A stretch of DNA of 64,000 nt, taken from Spinacia oleracea. Lineage: Eukaryota > Streptophyta > Magnoliopsida > Caryophyllales > Amaranthaceae. Positions 1 through 11,051 of the stretch are shown here, piece by piece (within the stretch, counting starts at the first letter, position 1; every line of letters begins with the position of its first letter). The DNA lies in contig NC_079491.1 in NCBI RefSeq assembly GCF_020520425.1, positions 4,761,143 through 4,825,142 of the forward strand, given 5' to 3'. Position numbers and translations under genes: made by a program. The notes beneath the pieces were generated by a model, which did no database searches, was not told the DNA's origin, and saw only the letters and a program-made list of their open reading frames with translations.

Positions 1-134
1 TTTGATTAACTTTTATATTATAAACAAAAATTGATAGATAAACATGTTAAAAGTGTTAAATAATACTTTACAGTATATGTGATTTTGAAGAAATAATTTG
101 TATTCAAATAAAAAAATTATCACCAAAAAATAAA

Positions 135-1606
135 GGATTTTTTTGGATAAAACCACCTTTTAAAGTTGCAGTTTTTGAAATAACCACCTTATATGTTTTT
201 TTTTTAAAATAATCACCTTAAACTTTCTTTTTTTATGAAATCACCACCAAATGTTAACGGACATCCAAACTTCCGTTAGTGGGGCCCACAACCAACGACC
301 AAAATTTGTTTTCCCTCCATTTTCACTCGATACTCTCTTTCTTCTCCTTCTTTACTGTTATTTTCATTTTCCAACCAATTTCTTCTTCCTCATTATTGCT
401 CTTCACACTCCCCCCTCATTTATTCTCTGTATTTTTTAACCTCAACCCCACAATTCGAATCTCTCTCTCCTCCATCTCTGTCAAAGCCTATGACATAATT
501 CTAAGGGCTAAAAGGATAGAGGTTTACCTGAATTCATCGACGACATAGCTCTTCTGATGTATTTTCAGCAAAACCACATATATCTGCTCCAATTATTGGC
601 ATCCAAAAATTCCAAAGTTCAACATAGTTGGAATAGAATACTGCAAATCATCCCATCTTGCAGCATCATCTCCAGTCCAATGCGCGGTATACTTCCCAGA
701 ACTAGTAAACGTCGACCTTGAAAGTAAATACGGCCTTTCATCGCTGGTTTTAACGAGTGCTTCACGGGTGGCTTGAGATTCAAGAAACCCGTAAAGGTTA
801 TGGACATTATAATCCGTTACATTACCGTAGTGCATAACTGTTCCTGGTATAGTCTTGCTGATTATAGGTACATGACCTCCAGAATTGTTTATCTTATATG
901 GTGGATTATCAAGGGTAGATCCAGGTGTAGGTGTAGAAGTTATGAAATTTGAAGCTTCATTCATGTCAATCCAGATTGGTAGGAAACTCCATGTGTGTGC
1001 TTTAATTGGTAGGAAAGGACGATTAAAGTATTAAACTATAACTCCAATCTCGAATTTGTTGATTAATTAGTAATTAAATTTCTTCTTTTGTTGATTGGTA
1101 ACCCCAAAAAATTGATTTGTTGAAATTGATGCAATTTGGTTGATTAAACTATGAATTTGGGCGTTTGGTTGATTAAACTTTCAGTTGAGTTTAAATCCCC
1201 AAATTGAAAAACCCCCAAATTCTACAATTGAAGAACCCTAATTTTAATTTAGCACAAATTACATGCTGATAATTGGGGGGAAGTGCCGAAATTTTCTTGC
1301 AGATGAATTGTACTTGAAAAATTGGGAGAGAAATAGATTTAATTTGTGGAATTTTGATAAAAAATTTCGAGAGAGGTTTGTTAATGGAGGAAGGGTTCAT
1401 GGAGAGGAAGAAGGGAGGAAAAGAGGAGGGAAAAAGAATATGGTCGTTGGTTGTGGGCCCACTAACGGAAGTATGAATGTCCGTTACCATTTGGTGGTGA
1501 TTTCATAAAAAAAGAAAATTTAAAGTGGTTCTTTAAAAAAAAAAACATATAAGGTGGTTATTTCAAAAATTGCAACTTTAAAATGTGGTTTTATCCAAAA
1601 AAATCC
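135..1606. mobile_element. Mutator-like element with long TIRs carrying a host gene fragment (Pack-MULE)
   Basis: About 170 bp at 135-310 and 1432-1606 are inverted repeats of each other. The ends read ggatttttttggataaaacc and its complement, and inside them lie a shared accaaatggtaacgg-like block and a cccac/gtggg block. The 1.1-kb interior has no transposase but holds part of a glycoside hydrolase family 31 gene on the minus strand. Long TIRs around a captured genic fragment fit a non-autonomous Pack-MULE. The flanks are A-rich, so the 9-bp target duplication expected for Mutator elements cannot be resolved. Confidence 0.75.
528..989 (-). pseudogene. Captured alpha-glucosidase (GH31) gene fragment
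   Basis: Read on the minus strand this encodes about 150 residues of a plant GH31 alpha-glucosidase/alpha-xylosidase. [10 protein letters not shown] carries the family's catalytic nucleophile Asp. It is followed by [36 protein letters not shown] and, in a shifted frame, [11 protein letters not shown] and TSEELCRR. One missing base near 601-604 shifts the frame, and a Trp codon near 535 has become TGA. The fragment stops exactly at a CAG/GTAAAC exon border at 528, so it was taken from genomic DNA and not from mRNA. It lies wholly inside the long-TIR element, far short of a full enzyme (about 900 residues), and cannot make active enzyme. Confidence 0.85.
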
Positions 1607-1665
1607 AAAAAAAATAAACTTTACATGTATAAAGTTAAATTTTAGGCATTTTAACTTAACTTTTA

Positions 1666-2264
1666 CTCCCTCCGTCCCTTAATACTCGCACCGATTTGAC
1701 CGGTGCGGAGTTTAATACACTTGAATTGACTTATTAATTTAATTGGTGTTAGTTGATATTGAGGTATTTTTTACTCCCTCCGTCCCAGATTAGTTGTTAC
1801 ACTTTCCTTTTTCATCTGTCCCAGATTAGTTGTTACATTTCTAAATTATGAATGACCCCACAATTATTATATTGTCTCTCTCTTCCCACTAAAACTTCTT
1901 TTGTCCCCTTTCAATTAAAAAAATACCCCACTAACTTCTATCACATCTACTTTTTCAATAAAATAACAATTGATAACCACGCAACCACTTATCACCTAAA
2001 ACTTTGTGCAAAGGTACGTGTAACAACTAATTTGGGACGGAGTGAGTAATATAGTTAGTGGAAAATGTGTAAGGATGGGGAGTGGTGAGTGGGATATGTG
2101 AATTTTTAAATGATTTTTTGTAGGGAGTAGGGATGTAGGTGGGTTAGTAGGTAAGTGTGAGAAATAATATAATATAAGTAAAAATTTCCATTTATAGAAG
2201 CGGTGCAAGTATTAAGGGACGGCCCGAAAAGGAAAGCGGTGCGAGTATTAAGGGACAGAGGGAG
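1666..2264. mobile_element. Stowaway-type MITE, host of a nested MITE
   Basis: The ends are inverted repeats (ctccctccgtcccttaatac at the left; the right end is gtattaagggacagagggag), both flanked by TA, the Tc1/mariner target. The interior holds a second, different TA-flanked MITE. A related copy, interrupted in the same region, lies at 32361-33010. Confidence 0.8.
1774..2046. mobile_element. Nested Stowaway-type MITE
   Basis: TA-flanked element with ends ctccctccgtcccagattag and its imperfect inverse caactaatttgggacggagt. The motif cccagattagttgttac occurs twice near the left end. It is inserted inside the MITE at 1666-2264. Confidence 0.8.
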
Positions 2265-2679
2265 TAATTGGTTTTAAATATTGTTCACCACTTATAAATA
2301 CGAATTTGTGTTATGCAAATTAAATAATTGGTCAGATAGGTACATAAATCATTGATGACCATTTCAAGATCCAATGTTTCAATCTAGGACAGACGGAGTA
2401 ACCTTTAAGAGATAATCACGAAGGCAAATCATACAAACTATCTTGCCGGAGTTTTTACTTAATGTGGTCAAAGATAACAACACGAACCGTATAAATAGTC
2501 CAAATGGTGCAACAATTTTAACGAAATTAGTGTGTACAAGCACTTGTATACACTGCATGTATATCAATATTCTGAATTTCAAGACTTAAACAGCAAACGA
2601 AAGTTAAATCCAAACCCAAAGTTATCATCAGATAACCATAGCTTGAAACTGTAGAAATTAGAATCTATAACTATTGACT
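2265..2679. other. Intergenic sequence, 3' side of the first F-box gene
   Basis: AT-rich. A lone MITE-end-like word (gacagacggagta) sits near 2390. No gene is visible; the short open frames here are not supported by family similarity. Confidence 0.4.
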
Positions 2680-5040
2680 TTACATCAATCTCCGTCCCAA
2701 AACCCTGTCCAATTTCGCCACGTTGGCCACATTTTCTTCAAGTATTTTCTTCAACGTATTACGTTCGTCTAATTCCTTGAGGAGATTCAATCTTCGTTCC
2801 GCAGAGTGTGTTCTGCTTTCCTCCATTGAAGTGTTCGGATGAGATTCTGATCAATAAGAACTTAATAACAGTCAGTATAACATAAACTTCAGAAAGTGGA
2901 GAAGGGAATGGATGTAATCTAATCAAGCATCTGCAAACTATTCCAATTGTCACCTGCTTCCGCAACATGATTCATACCATTATTGACAGGAGGATTCTGA
3001 GTGGTTTGTTCCTGGTATTCAGGTTCACCAAATGAGGAAGAGGAAGTCCGAGAAGAACTGTCATTGCTATTTGAATCAGATTGTGTCATTCCATTCACAT
3101 CTTGCCAAGAAGAACTATCATTGCTACTTGAATCAGATTGTGTCGTTCCATCCTCATCATCACTTTACACAAATTAAACATCACATTAGTCCAAATTAGA
3201 GTGTTCTTTAAGATTGTCATATAAGGTTTTAGCAATATGTACGGTGAACGGTAGACAATAGCAGAAGAAGAAGTCACTTAGTATTTGCCACTTTATCAGC
3301 AAAATTATCATATGATTATGCAAATGTCAAAAAGTCATTTAAAATGAAGGGAAAACAATGTACTACCTCCGTTCCTAAAAGTTCTTTAGGCTTTCCGTTT
3401 TAGTCCGTTCCTGAAAGTTCTTTACACTCTACTTTATTCCATTTTTGCTCTCATTTAGCCCACCATAACTTACCCACTCACAATACTTTAATATTTATTT
3501 TTATCCACTCATATTGTTGGACAATTTGTAGCCTCTCATTTTCCCATTTGTTACCCTACCATCACATATTTACCAAATTCCTTAATTACCGTGCAAATAG
3601 TAAGCGTAAAGATCATTTAGGAACGAAGTTAGTATGTTTATATTCCCAATCAACAAACCCAAGATTTATTTACATATTAATTTTCCATTGATTGCTGACC
3701 AGGCAAGAACAAGACTTTAGTTTCAAGATCCTATAGAACAAACAATATGTCGAAACTGGAAAACAAACAAACATAATCATGTTGGATTTTGTAAACAAAT
3801 ATAAAAAGGCAACCAAGAAATTAACAAAAATAAATTAAAGGGCAATAACGAATTGATACAGAGTATACAGTTACCTATGAGATGATGATAGGAAAGAAGA
3901 CTTTTGAGCCTCAAAATATACCCATGGTTGGGGTGACAATAGCTGGAGTAATCCTATGTTTGTTGAAAATGGCTGGGGTACTTCAAGTTCTTTTCCTAGC
4001 ATGAAACAATAAATCATCTCCTCTTCTGAAAACCGCCAACCATTGCCAGAATTAGGAGGAAAAGCAGAGTTGGAGTAAACGATGCTGTTGTATAATTGAT
4101 TACCAGGAAATTTATCAACAGCAATAAAGAAGCTGCAGTATCTAGTCACAAACAGTACCTCATGATTCGGGAATCCCGAAACCTTAACCCATCTTCTGGA
4201 GTTATCGTCACACATATTTAACTCAAAAACATTGAAACCTCTTCTGGTTTGTTTTACCAAATAAAAAGTTCCAGTTGATGATACTGCCAACCGCTTCCTC
4301 CATCCTATGTTAGACTGTTCGAATTCAGAAACCGGACAATCAACAACTGTTTTTAGCAATCCTAATACGTCGTTAGACATTTGATAGAGTTTTCCCTGAG
4401 TATCTAAAACATAAATCACACCCCTAAAACACAGCATATCATCAAATTGGTTAACATTATTGTAAGACATGGTAAAACATGGTACATCCCATCCCTGTAA
4501 TTTAGTCCCAGTTGAAGGGTATCCCTGTAAACAACCCATACGGTTTAAATAAAACACCCAACATTGTTCCAAGCTCGGGACTGGCATAGACACGAAACAG
4601 GTTTTTCCATACACTTCGCAGGAGAGAGGTGATGTGCATCCATCTTCACACTCATCTCCATGGTCATATACCTGATGGTAGGCTTCAGCGAGACACGAGA
4701 AACGAAATTGACCCAAGTCAAGATTATCGGGAAGATTAGGGAGCGGTGTACCAAAAAAGGGGTGGCAGAATTGAGTCCTGCCATCAGGAGTTTTGACAGT
4801 GCTCACCATCCAAGGGTAAGAGCCGTTGTAAGTTTCAGGGGGGTGGATGAGATAGACAGAAGAAGAGAATATAGTGCACTTTGCTTCTTCTATACGGTAG
4901 GGTAAGAGGGCGGAGATAGTATTTGAGTGATGCCAATTCTTACACACAGCTTGAAAATTGTGCAAGTCGTTTGCGTCGCATTGAAGGAACATTGCGATTG
5001 TTCGGAGGGCTTGCAGTGGCAAATCTGCCCATCTTTTCAT
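2680..5040 (-). CDS. F-box/DUF295 protein with acidic linker and shortened coiled-coil tail (gene 1)
   Basis: Three-exon model: 5040-3875, 3162-2954 and 2846-2680, giving 513 residues with matching phases (2 then 1). Residues 5-40 (LPLQALRTIAMFL...VCKNWH) are an F-box, which in this family binds SKP1 in an SCF ubiquitin ligase. The rest of exon 1 is a DUF295 (KIB-type) domain with LPNLPDNLDLGQF and the CSFFIAVDKFPGNQLYNSIV signature. Exon 2 is a Ser/Asp-rich linker with repeated TQSDSSSNDSSS. Exon 3 keeps only the end of the tail seen in the paralogues (SAERRLNLLKELDE). The ancestral acceptor equivalent to the one at 36416 has changed from AG to GA, and an AG 13 bases upstream restores the frame. 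Intron 1 holds a MITE at 3363-3632. The F-box/DUF295 call is firm; use of exons 2-3 is inferred. Confidence 0.8.
3363..3632. mobile_element. MITE in intron 1 of gene 1
   Basis: Imperfect inverted ends (ctacctccgttcctaaaag; right end catttaggaacgaagttag) flanked by TA, with an internal gcaaatagtaagcgtaaag block near the right end that recurs in the MITEs at 17479 and 61031. Stowaway-like. Confidence 0.6.
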
Positions 5041-5219
5041 GATGAATATCCCCGTATTTCTCTCTCTCTATTGACCAAGGTTTTAATCTGTATTATGGAA
5101 GTTTTAAATTGAGAACACAAAACATATATATATTTATATACATAGCCCTAAGTCTTTTGCCGCACAAAGATTCTGGTCATGGCAAGGGTGTCACACACTC
5201 ACACGCTTATCACATTAGG

Positions 5220-5450
5220 TAGTTCCCTAATACAAGATAACTAGAGTAAAGTTTGCATAACACAATAATACCTAAATACGAAGTGTATAATACTATTTTT
5301 AACAGAAGTGTTTGGAATTGAATAGGTATGTTTTAGTGTTTTCAGAACTTTCACCCTACCAAAACTCTCCTGAATTCAAAAATTAGAGTTAGGTTTCAGC
5401 TGAATTAGGTTTTAGCCGTGAAGGCAGTGTTTCCCAAAAACTAATCACAA
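5220..5450. repeat. Segment repeated in inverted orientation at 26.2-26.7 kb
   Basis: Words such as gtttgcataacacaataatacct and tatgttttagtgttttcaga recur reverse-complemented at 26225-26660, where a 253-bp MITE interrupts them. This is a dispersed or segmentally duplicated non-coding sequence upstream of gene 1. Confidence 0.55.
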
Positions 5451-5459
5451 ATTCGATCT

Positions 5460-5732
5460 TATTTACAAGGGTTTCTTGTACAATAAATCTTGTACACCGG
5501 ACTTATATAGGTAAAAGTTATCTATTTTTTAGTGATTTTTTTTAATTTTAATAAAACTTATTTCTTCAAAATCACTAAAAATGTATAAAATTAATCATTT
5601 AACCCTTTAAAATGTTATCTATCAACTTTATTTTTACTAATATAAAAGTTAATCAAAACTAGGTTAAAGTTACAGAAAAATGAATAAAAGTTATCTTGGT
5701 GTACACTTGCACGCGCAAGACCTTTTGAAAAC
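5460..5732. mobile_element. MITE with ggtcttgcgcg-type inverted ends
   Basis: The right end read in reverse is aaggtcttgcgcgtgcaagt followed by gtacaccaagataac. The left end gggtttcttgtacaataaat followed by cttgtacacc is an imperfect inverse. This is an unbroken copy of the repeat that MULEs interrupt at 1-1655 and at 21177-22790. Confidence 0.55.
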
Positions 5733-6322
5733 TAATTACAGTGTAACTTCTTTTTTTTCTTGGAGGAAAAAAAAATCTAGTGTAACTGGCTTATGAAAGA
5801 GCGTAAAATTTACTTGCAATTTTGAAAAACGTTGACCACAAAAGTCAAAGTATAACAACTATCACAAAGTAAAAACTAAAACTGAGGGAGCCGAGGGACT
5901 ATACGTCTATACCTGATTGTCCACAACTATCTCCTTCATTAACCCACCCATTTGCCCCCCTCCATTTCTGCTTTTCTAATCACGTACATAGAACAAGTAA
6001 AAAGAAGAAGAGTAGCAACTAAAATTCAGGTACGGCAAATCCATTATCAGTTCCAAACATATGCTTACCTAGGAATGGTCAAAGGTAGGTTATCTAAGAA
6101 CACATTCAGTGAAATTTATTTCTCAAGGGTACGTAGCATACAATGAAATATTAATGCGACATACATTTTTCTGTCAAAAAATACGCATCAGAAGTTTCAC
6201 GATTGTTTGAATAACAAGATACTTTGTAGAAGGGAAAGAAAGGCAAGGGGGATGTGAGCTCCATTTTATATCCAAATGTCTTCAATTTTTTGAAGGGGTG
6301 AGGTTTATTAAAATTGATCGCT

Positions 6323-6790
6323 CCCTCTCCCTTCCCTTCTTTCCCCCCAATCTTTTCTCCAAACAAGAGAGCTTGTTCCCCTCTCGTTCCTTTCTCTCCA
6401 TTTCCTCTTGTTCAAACAAAGTGTTAAGCTAGGTCATACCCCCATCTCAAAACATAGATATACACGCAAATTGGTAAGAAATGCTTTTTTATATGCAAAG
6501 CAGGCATATATCCGGTAGAAATGTTGCAAACTTGAAATAATAACCAGTCGAAATATCCCTCTCCCTTCCCTTCTTTCCCCCCAATCTTTTCTCCAAACAA
6601 GAGAGCTTGTTCCCCTCTCGTTCCTTTCTCTCCATTTCCTTTTGTTCAAACAAAGTGTTAAGCTAGGTCATACCCCCATCTCAAAACATAGATATACACG
6701 CAAATTGGTAAGAAATGCTTTTTTATATGCAAAGCAGGCATATATCCGGTAGAAATGTTGCAAACTTGAAATAATAACCAGTCGAAATAT
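6323..6790. repeat. 234-bp tandem duplication
   Basis: Two near-identical units, 6323-6556 and 6557-6790, each starting ccctctcccttcccttcttt and containing gttaagctaggtcataccccc. The few differences seen (for example cctcttg against ccttttg) suggest a recent event. It lies just 3' of the gene 2 tail remnant, with no coding content. Confidence 0.85.
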
Positions 6791-6928
6791 GTAAATCCCA
6801 CAACAAAAATATTAGAATTAACAACTAAGGCTGTCTCCTATCACAAGCCAATAATAAGCACAAAGCAGGGTATTATAAGTAAAACACACCTTATGTGACT
6901 CAGAAGTCAGAAGCCACAAGCATTTGAT

Positions 6929-7500
6929 TTATGTTCCTTCTCCACTTAAAGGTATGTCCAAATCTTTTTGTGCAGATAAAGGAATCATCTTGGACAGATT
7001 CACCATATCTTCCTTCAGTTCCTTTTGCAACTCATCAAGTTTGGCCAATTCATCAAAGAGGTTTGATCTGCGTTCTGTGGCTTGCTCATTTAACTGTCTA
7101 AGCTTGTTGAGAGATTCTATTAGGGGCTTACTTTTGTGTAGTCCTACTGCCTTCTCAACGATGGGAACAAGCCAATCAACTTCAAAGCGCATACATTTCA
7201 AGTCAGACAACGCAGAGCTTAAATAGTCGGCTTGGCAGTCACTCAAGGACCTGGCTGTGTTAGCCTCAAGAATGAGTACCATAGTAGCAAGTGACTCTAG
7301 TGCTCTGCCAAAAAGAATGGAAGGAGAATATTCTTACTAGATCCCTATAACAGGGCTGAAGTGAAAATGATCAAATTAGCAGGATTTATTACCTGGTTCA
7401 TAGAGGTTATATATGCCCTAGATACACCATCCTGACAGCTTGGGATCGACTGGTTGCTTATTTTCACCCCCTTCCTTGCCAGCCTCCCTTCGGATGAAAA
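6929..7500 (-). pseudogene. Decayed tail exons of gene 2 (MATH-CC/PEARLI4-like module)
   Basis: 7304-6929 encodes ALESLATMVLILEAN, then FEVDWLVPIVEKAVGLHKSK and a coiled coil ending DIPLSGEGT. This matches the tails at 35810, 47196 and 33367. The piece at about 7500-7393 matches their preceding small exon (VSRAYITSMNQ, then a GT donor). The first third of the tail exon (VKFEG...GDLIAK in the paralogues) is missing, no linker exon was found, and the phase across the two pieces does not match. This looks like a remnant and not a translated exon of the F-box gene. Confidence 0.65.
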
Positions 7501-8203
7501 AAAAAACATGAAAAAGCTTCAAATTTGAGAACCCTTCTTTACAATACACACCCATGGGTTAATCATTAGAAATATCATTCAACCTGACTTCATAATAAGT
7601 ACTAGTATGACGATGCCACATGTAAGTTAATGCAGGAAAATAAACATCCATTTGTTTCTTATAGCACTACTTATTTAGTTAATATCCACCTACATCATTT
7701 CTCAAACTTCATATTTAGCCCAAGGCTCCTTACCACAGCAAGATATTTTATGCTCTTGCCGTATTAGACACTTAATTAGTTAATTTAGCAGCACGATGGT
7801 GATATTGCCTTTGATTAATGGAGAAAATGAAGCACACCACATTAACAGTTTAACAGAATAAACCATACTCCTAACTTATACTTTATACATGATAAGGTAG
7901 CAATATACAAAACGGTTTGAAAACAAAAAGGAATACATGGTAAACAATACAGTCGAGCAGATGTATCACAGTTACTTAACAGGTACACCTAAGAATAGAT
8001 CAGAGCATAGAACAAATGGATACACAGCAACAACAAAATCACAACAATATTGCCATCCAAGAAAATAAAATTATTGCAACACTAATCCACCGTTGTTGCC
8101 ATCTTATGGGAGATCATCAAATAGAAGCAACAGAAAATGATCAAAATGATGGGGAAACAGGACAACAATTTTAAGTATCCTGAAGTACACAAAACTAATA
8201 CCA

Positions 8204-9415
8204 CTATTTCTCTAACAAGTGCGCACAACCCACAGGACAAATATGTTTATTGACAAGATATATAGGAGTTAATAGATAATGACTACTGTTAATAAAACTG
8301 CTGATAATTATGTACCTCCTAAGTGATAGGGAGGCCTGTAAAACACATGATGGAGGTGACCAAAGATGAATAGGAAATCCCGGGTAAGATGAAATTGGCA
8401 TGAAAGCATGATTGTTTCCTCCAAGCTGGTAAATATAGATCCCTACCCCGTCTCTCGGGTAATTCAAATCAGTATTAGAATAAGCAGGGAAAGCATAATG
8501 TGAGAAGACAATACAGTTGCTCAATTGACAACCGGGAAAATCTTTAGCAGAGGCAAAAAAGCTGTAGTCTCTAGTGACAAACAGAACCAGATCATCTTTA
8601 TCCCCAAAGCTCTGAACCTCAACAAACTTCCAAGAACTCCATAACTTGTCACACAACTCATAAACCTTGAACATGTTCTTTCTCCTCACAACCAAGTACA
8701 GTTTCCTTATTAACAACGATGAAGGTGTCACGAGGCGCTTTCGATACCGCATTACATCTACATCCACCTCATCAAATGCACTGGCACTGAGTGTTTTAGA
8801 AACTGTAGACTTCTGTATAGAAAACTTGTACAGGTTTCCTTTCCAATCAATTGAATAAATGAAGCTGCAAAAATTTATAGAATCATCAATTTGTTCATTT
8901 GAACCTTCAACTATTTTCAACAATGGTAATCTAATTGTTCCGGGAACTTTGAATTTCAGTGAGGTCAGAAGTAATTTCTCCGGCCTGTATAGAGCCGATA
9001 AGTTATCGATTTCGCCGTAATCCGCCTTATGGTGGGACATGGAAAGGCGGGAGGTGTGAAATTGAGAAAAGTCAAGTTCTTTAGGGAGACTGATGAGAGG
9101 TGTACCAAAAAAAGGGTGGAAGAAGAGGGTAATACCGTTGGCGATTTGGACAACAGACACCATCCATGGGGTGGAGATAGAGGCTGAGCCACCACGGGGG
9201 CGGAGGAGGATGACGGAGGAAGATAACAAACCCTTGTGGACGGAAGTGGGCACGGAATAAGCAGTTGATTGGCGCCATTTCTTGCACACCGACCGGAAAC
9301 TGCGCAAGCTATCGATATCTGTTCCGAGGGATTTGGCGATTGATTGAAGCACTTGTTTCGGAAGATCTGACCAATTTAACCTCCGGCGAGGGCGAGTATG
9401 ACTACCGTTCGGCAT
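8204..9415 (-). CDS. F-box/DUF295 protein (gene 2)
   Basis: An F-box (residues 14-50: LNWSDLPKQVLQSIAKSLG...VCKKWRQ) is followed by a DUF295/KIB domain with HPFFGTPLISLPKELDFSQF, LFVTRDYSFFASAKDFPGCQ and a terminal PGFPIHLWSPPSCV. The family supplies the substrate-receptor subunit of SCF ubiquitin ligases; the partner is unknown. The conserved exon-1 donor lies at 8316 (AG/GTACAT, phase 2, as in the paralogues). If it is not used, the frame runs on to a stop at 8204, giving 403 residues. No linker exon is visible downstream and the tail is decayed, so the read-through or a short 3' exon is the likely end. The Met at 9415 is just upstream of the F-box. Confidence 0.8.
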   Translation of the reverse strand: MPNGSHTRPRRRLNWSDLPKQVLQSIAKSLGTDIDSLRSFRSVCKKWRQSTAYSVPTSVHKGLLSSSVILLRPRGGSASISTPWMVSVVQIANGITLFFHPFFGTPLISLPKELDFSQFHTSRLSMSHHKADYGEIDNLSALYRPEKLLLTSLKFKVPGTIRLPLLKIVEGSNEQIDDSINFCSFIYSIDWKGNLYKFSIQKSTVSKTLSASAFDEVDVDVMRYRKRLVTPSSLLIRKLYLVVRRKNMFKVYELCDKLWSSWKFVEVQSFGDKDDLVLFVTRDYSFFASAKDFPGCQLSNCIVFSHYAFPAYSNTDLNYPRDGVGIYIYQLGGNNHAFMPISSYPGFPIHLWSPPSCVLQASLSLRRYIIISSFINSSHYLLTPIYLVNKHICPVGCAHLLEK

Positions 9416-10358
9416 CTTTTTCTTCCTCTTTGGCAGCTATGAAGTGGGGTGAAGGAAAGAGTGCTGCCCAGAAAGTGTTCGATGAAATGAACAAGAGGGA
9501 AATGCTTTAAGTTTCTCCTGGGATACCTAATCGAATGATCGAATCCAACCCAATATAAAGGAGTAAATAGATCTGCAGGTCCCTAAACTTTGCCAAAAGG
9601 AGCAGTTAGGTCCCTCAAGTTTCAAAAGGAGCATTTAGGTCCCTGCGTTTGGATGGAATCCGCTGCTTTTTGTTTTCCGTCACTAACGTCCGTTAAAATG
9701 CATTTAAATTAAAAGGAAACTAAATAAAAGGCACTAAACGACAAAAAAACAGTTACATTTACCATTTACCAATAATTAAATAAAGGGAAATTCATTTCAG
9801 TTAGCTTTTTACAAAAATATAGCCGTTGAGGCTCTCAAAAAACAGAGTATTTAACATTCCATGGCAAATAAAACACTTAAAAATTTTGTAGAACGTGAAT
9901 TATGAATTTTGTTACAATTTACAATTAGACGTTGCACTTACCGATATGTCCAGTATTTCATGCTCCTGGATCTAATTTATTTATCAAGTTTCGATGTGTG
10001 TTCAAGCCCGTCTAATTAATTAAATAAATGAACATAAACGAGCTTGTTCACGAGCTTGTAACATGAACGAGCATGTTTGTGTTCAGATCATAAACGAGCT
10101 TGTAACTGATTTGTTTAATGAGCCTCATTTTGTGTTCTATCTCGTCTCAAAGCTAAGCTCGCTCATCAGAGTATTATTTAACGAAATTCAATTAATGGTC
10201 ATACTCGTTAGATAAGAGGACTTAAAAGAGCTTCGTCCGAGTAAGGTAATGAACCTTAATACGGAGTATGTGTTCAAACTAGGTACATATACGGAGTATG
10301 TATCCACTGTTCTGGAAATTTAAACATTTGTATTAGATACAAGTTGCATTTCAGACGC

Positions 10359-10650
10359 ACTATATTTAATTTGGTCTTCCTTGGTCTACTAACTACTCCT
10401 AAGTATTTAATGAGGAGCATTGAGATGTGAGAAACAGCTTATCTTCCATTGGTATTCCTTGACTATATAAACACAAGGGGGTTGGCTTAAAGCATTACAA
10501 CAAGACTATATTTAATTTGGTCTTCCTTGGTCTACTAACTACTCCTAAGTATTTAATGAGAAGCATTGAGATGTGAGAAACAGCTTATCTTCCATTGGTC
10601 TTCCTTGACTATATAAACACAAGGGGGTTGGCTTAAAGCATTACAACAAT
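10359..10650 (+). promoter_or_regulatory. Tandemly duplicated 146-bp unit with TATA box
   Basis: Units 10359-10504 and 10505-10650 are almost identical. Each carries gactatataaacacaag, a good plant TATA box (10463 and 10609), and ends in ggcttaaagcattacaacaa, which resembles a transcription start and leader. The layout suggests a captured promoter later doubled inside the MULE. What it would transcribe is unknown; the frame at 11052-11318 lies downstream. Confidence 0.5.
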
Positions 10651-11051
10651 ATTCATCTCTTATATCTTGGTTTGTATTCAATACTCCATATATATTTCTT
10701 CTTCTACTCAACAACCCAGTTTTTTTTCCTTTCAATTCATCACAACACAATGAATATCTTCTTAACCATAGAAGATTTCGTATACAAATATCACCCCCCA
10801 TATAAGAAAATAAAAATTAGTCATAAAAAAAACACGACCGTAGTTTCTCTGTCTAAGTAGCCTTCCAATGTCATGCTTCCATGACCCCTTGTTGAGTCAT
10901 TCTCAAAGGGGTTGTGAATGTTGGAGAATCCTGAAAAGCAGATCATCGAATGGTGAGGAAATCATTTTTCGATGAAGTGAAGCTTGGGTTCGACAAAGGC
11001 GTGTTGTGAAGGGATCCACCTTGTGGGGCCTCACCTCGAGAGTTCTAGATC

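Larger units (their letters stand above)
1..1655. repeat. AT-rich MITE-like repeat interrupted by a MULE
   Basis: Bases 1-134 and 1607-1655 resemble the interior of a repeat also seen at 5460-5732 and at 21177-22790 (shared words include gattaacttttatatta and gattttgaagaaataa). The 1.47-kb Mutator-like element described separately splits this copy. The left end lies outside the window. The complete family has long imperfect terminal inverted repeats that begin near ggtcttgcgcg. No coding content is seen. Confidence 0.5.

Noticed and set aside
251-548. Small plus-strand frames at the left TIR of the Pack-MULE, and their counterpart at 1191-1490
   Set aside because: They translate TIR sequence and pyrimidine-rich DNA; the resemblance between them (TDIHTSVSGPTTND) is due to the inverted repeat, not to a conserved protein.
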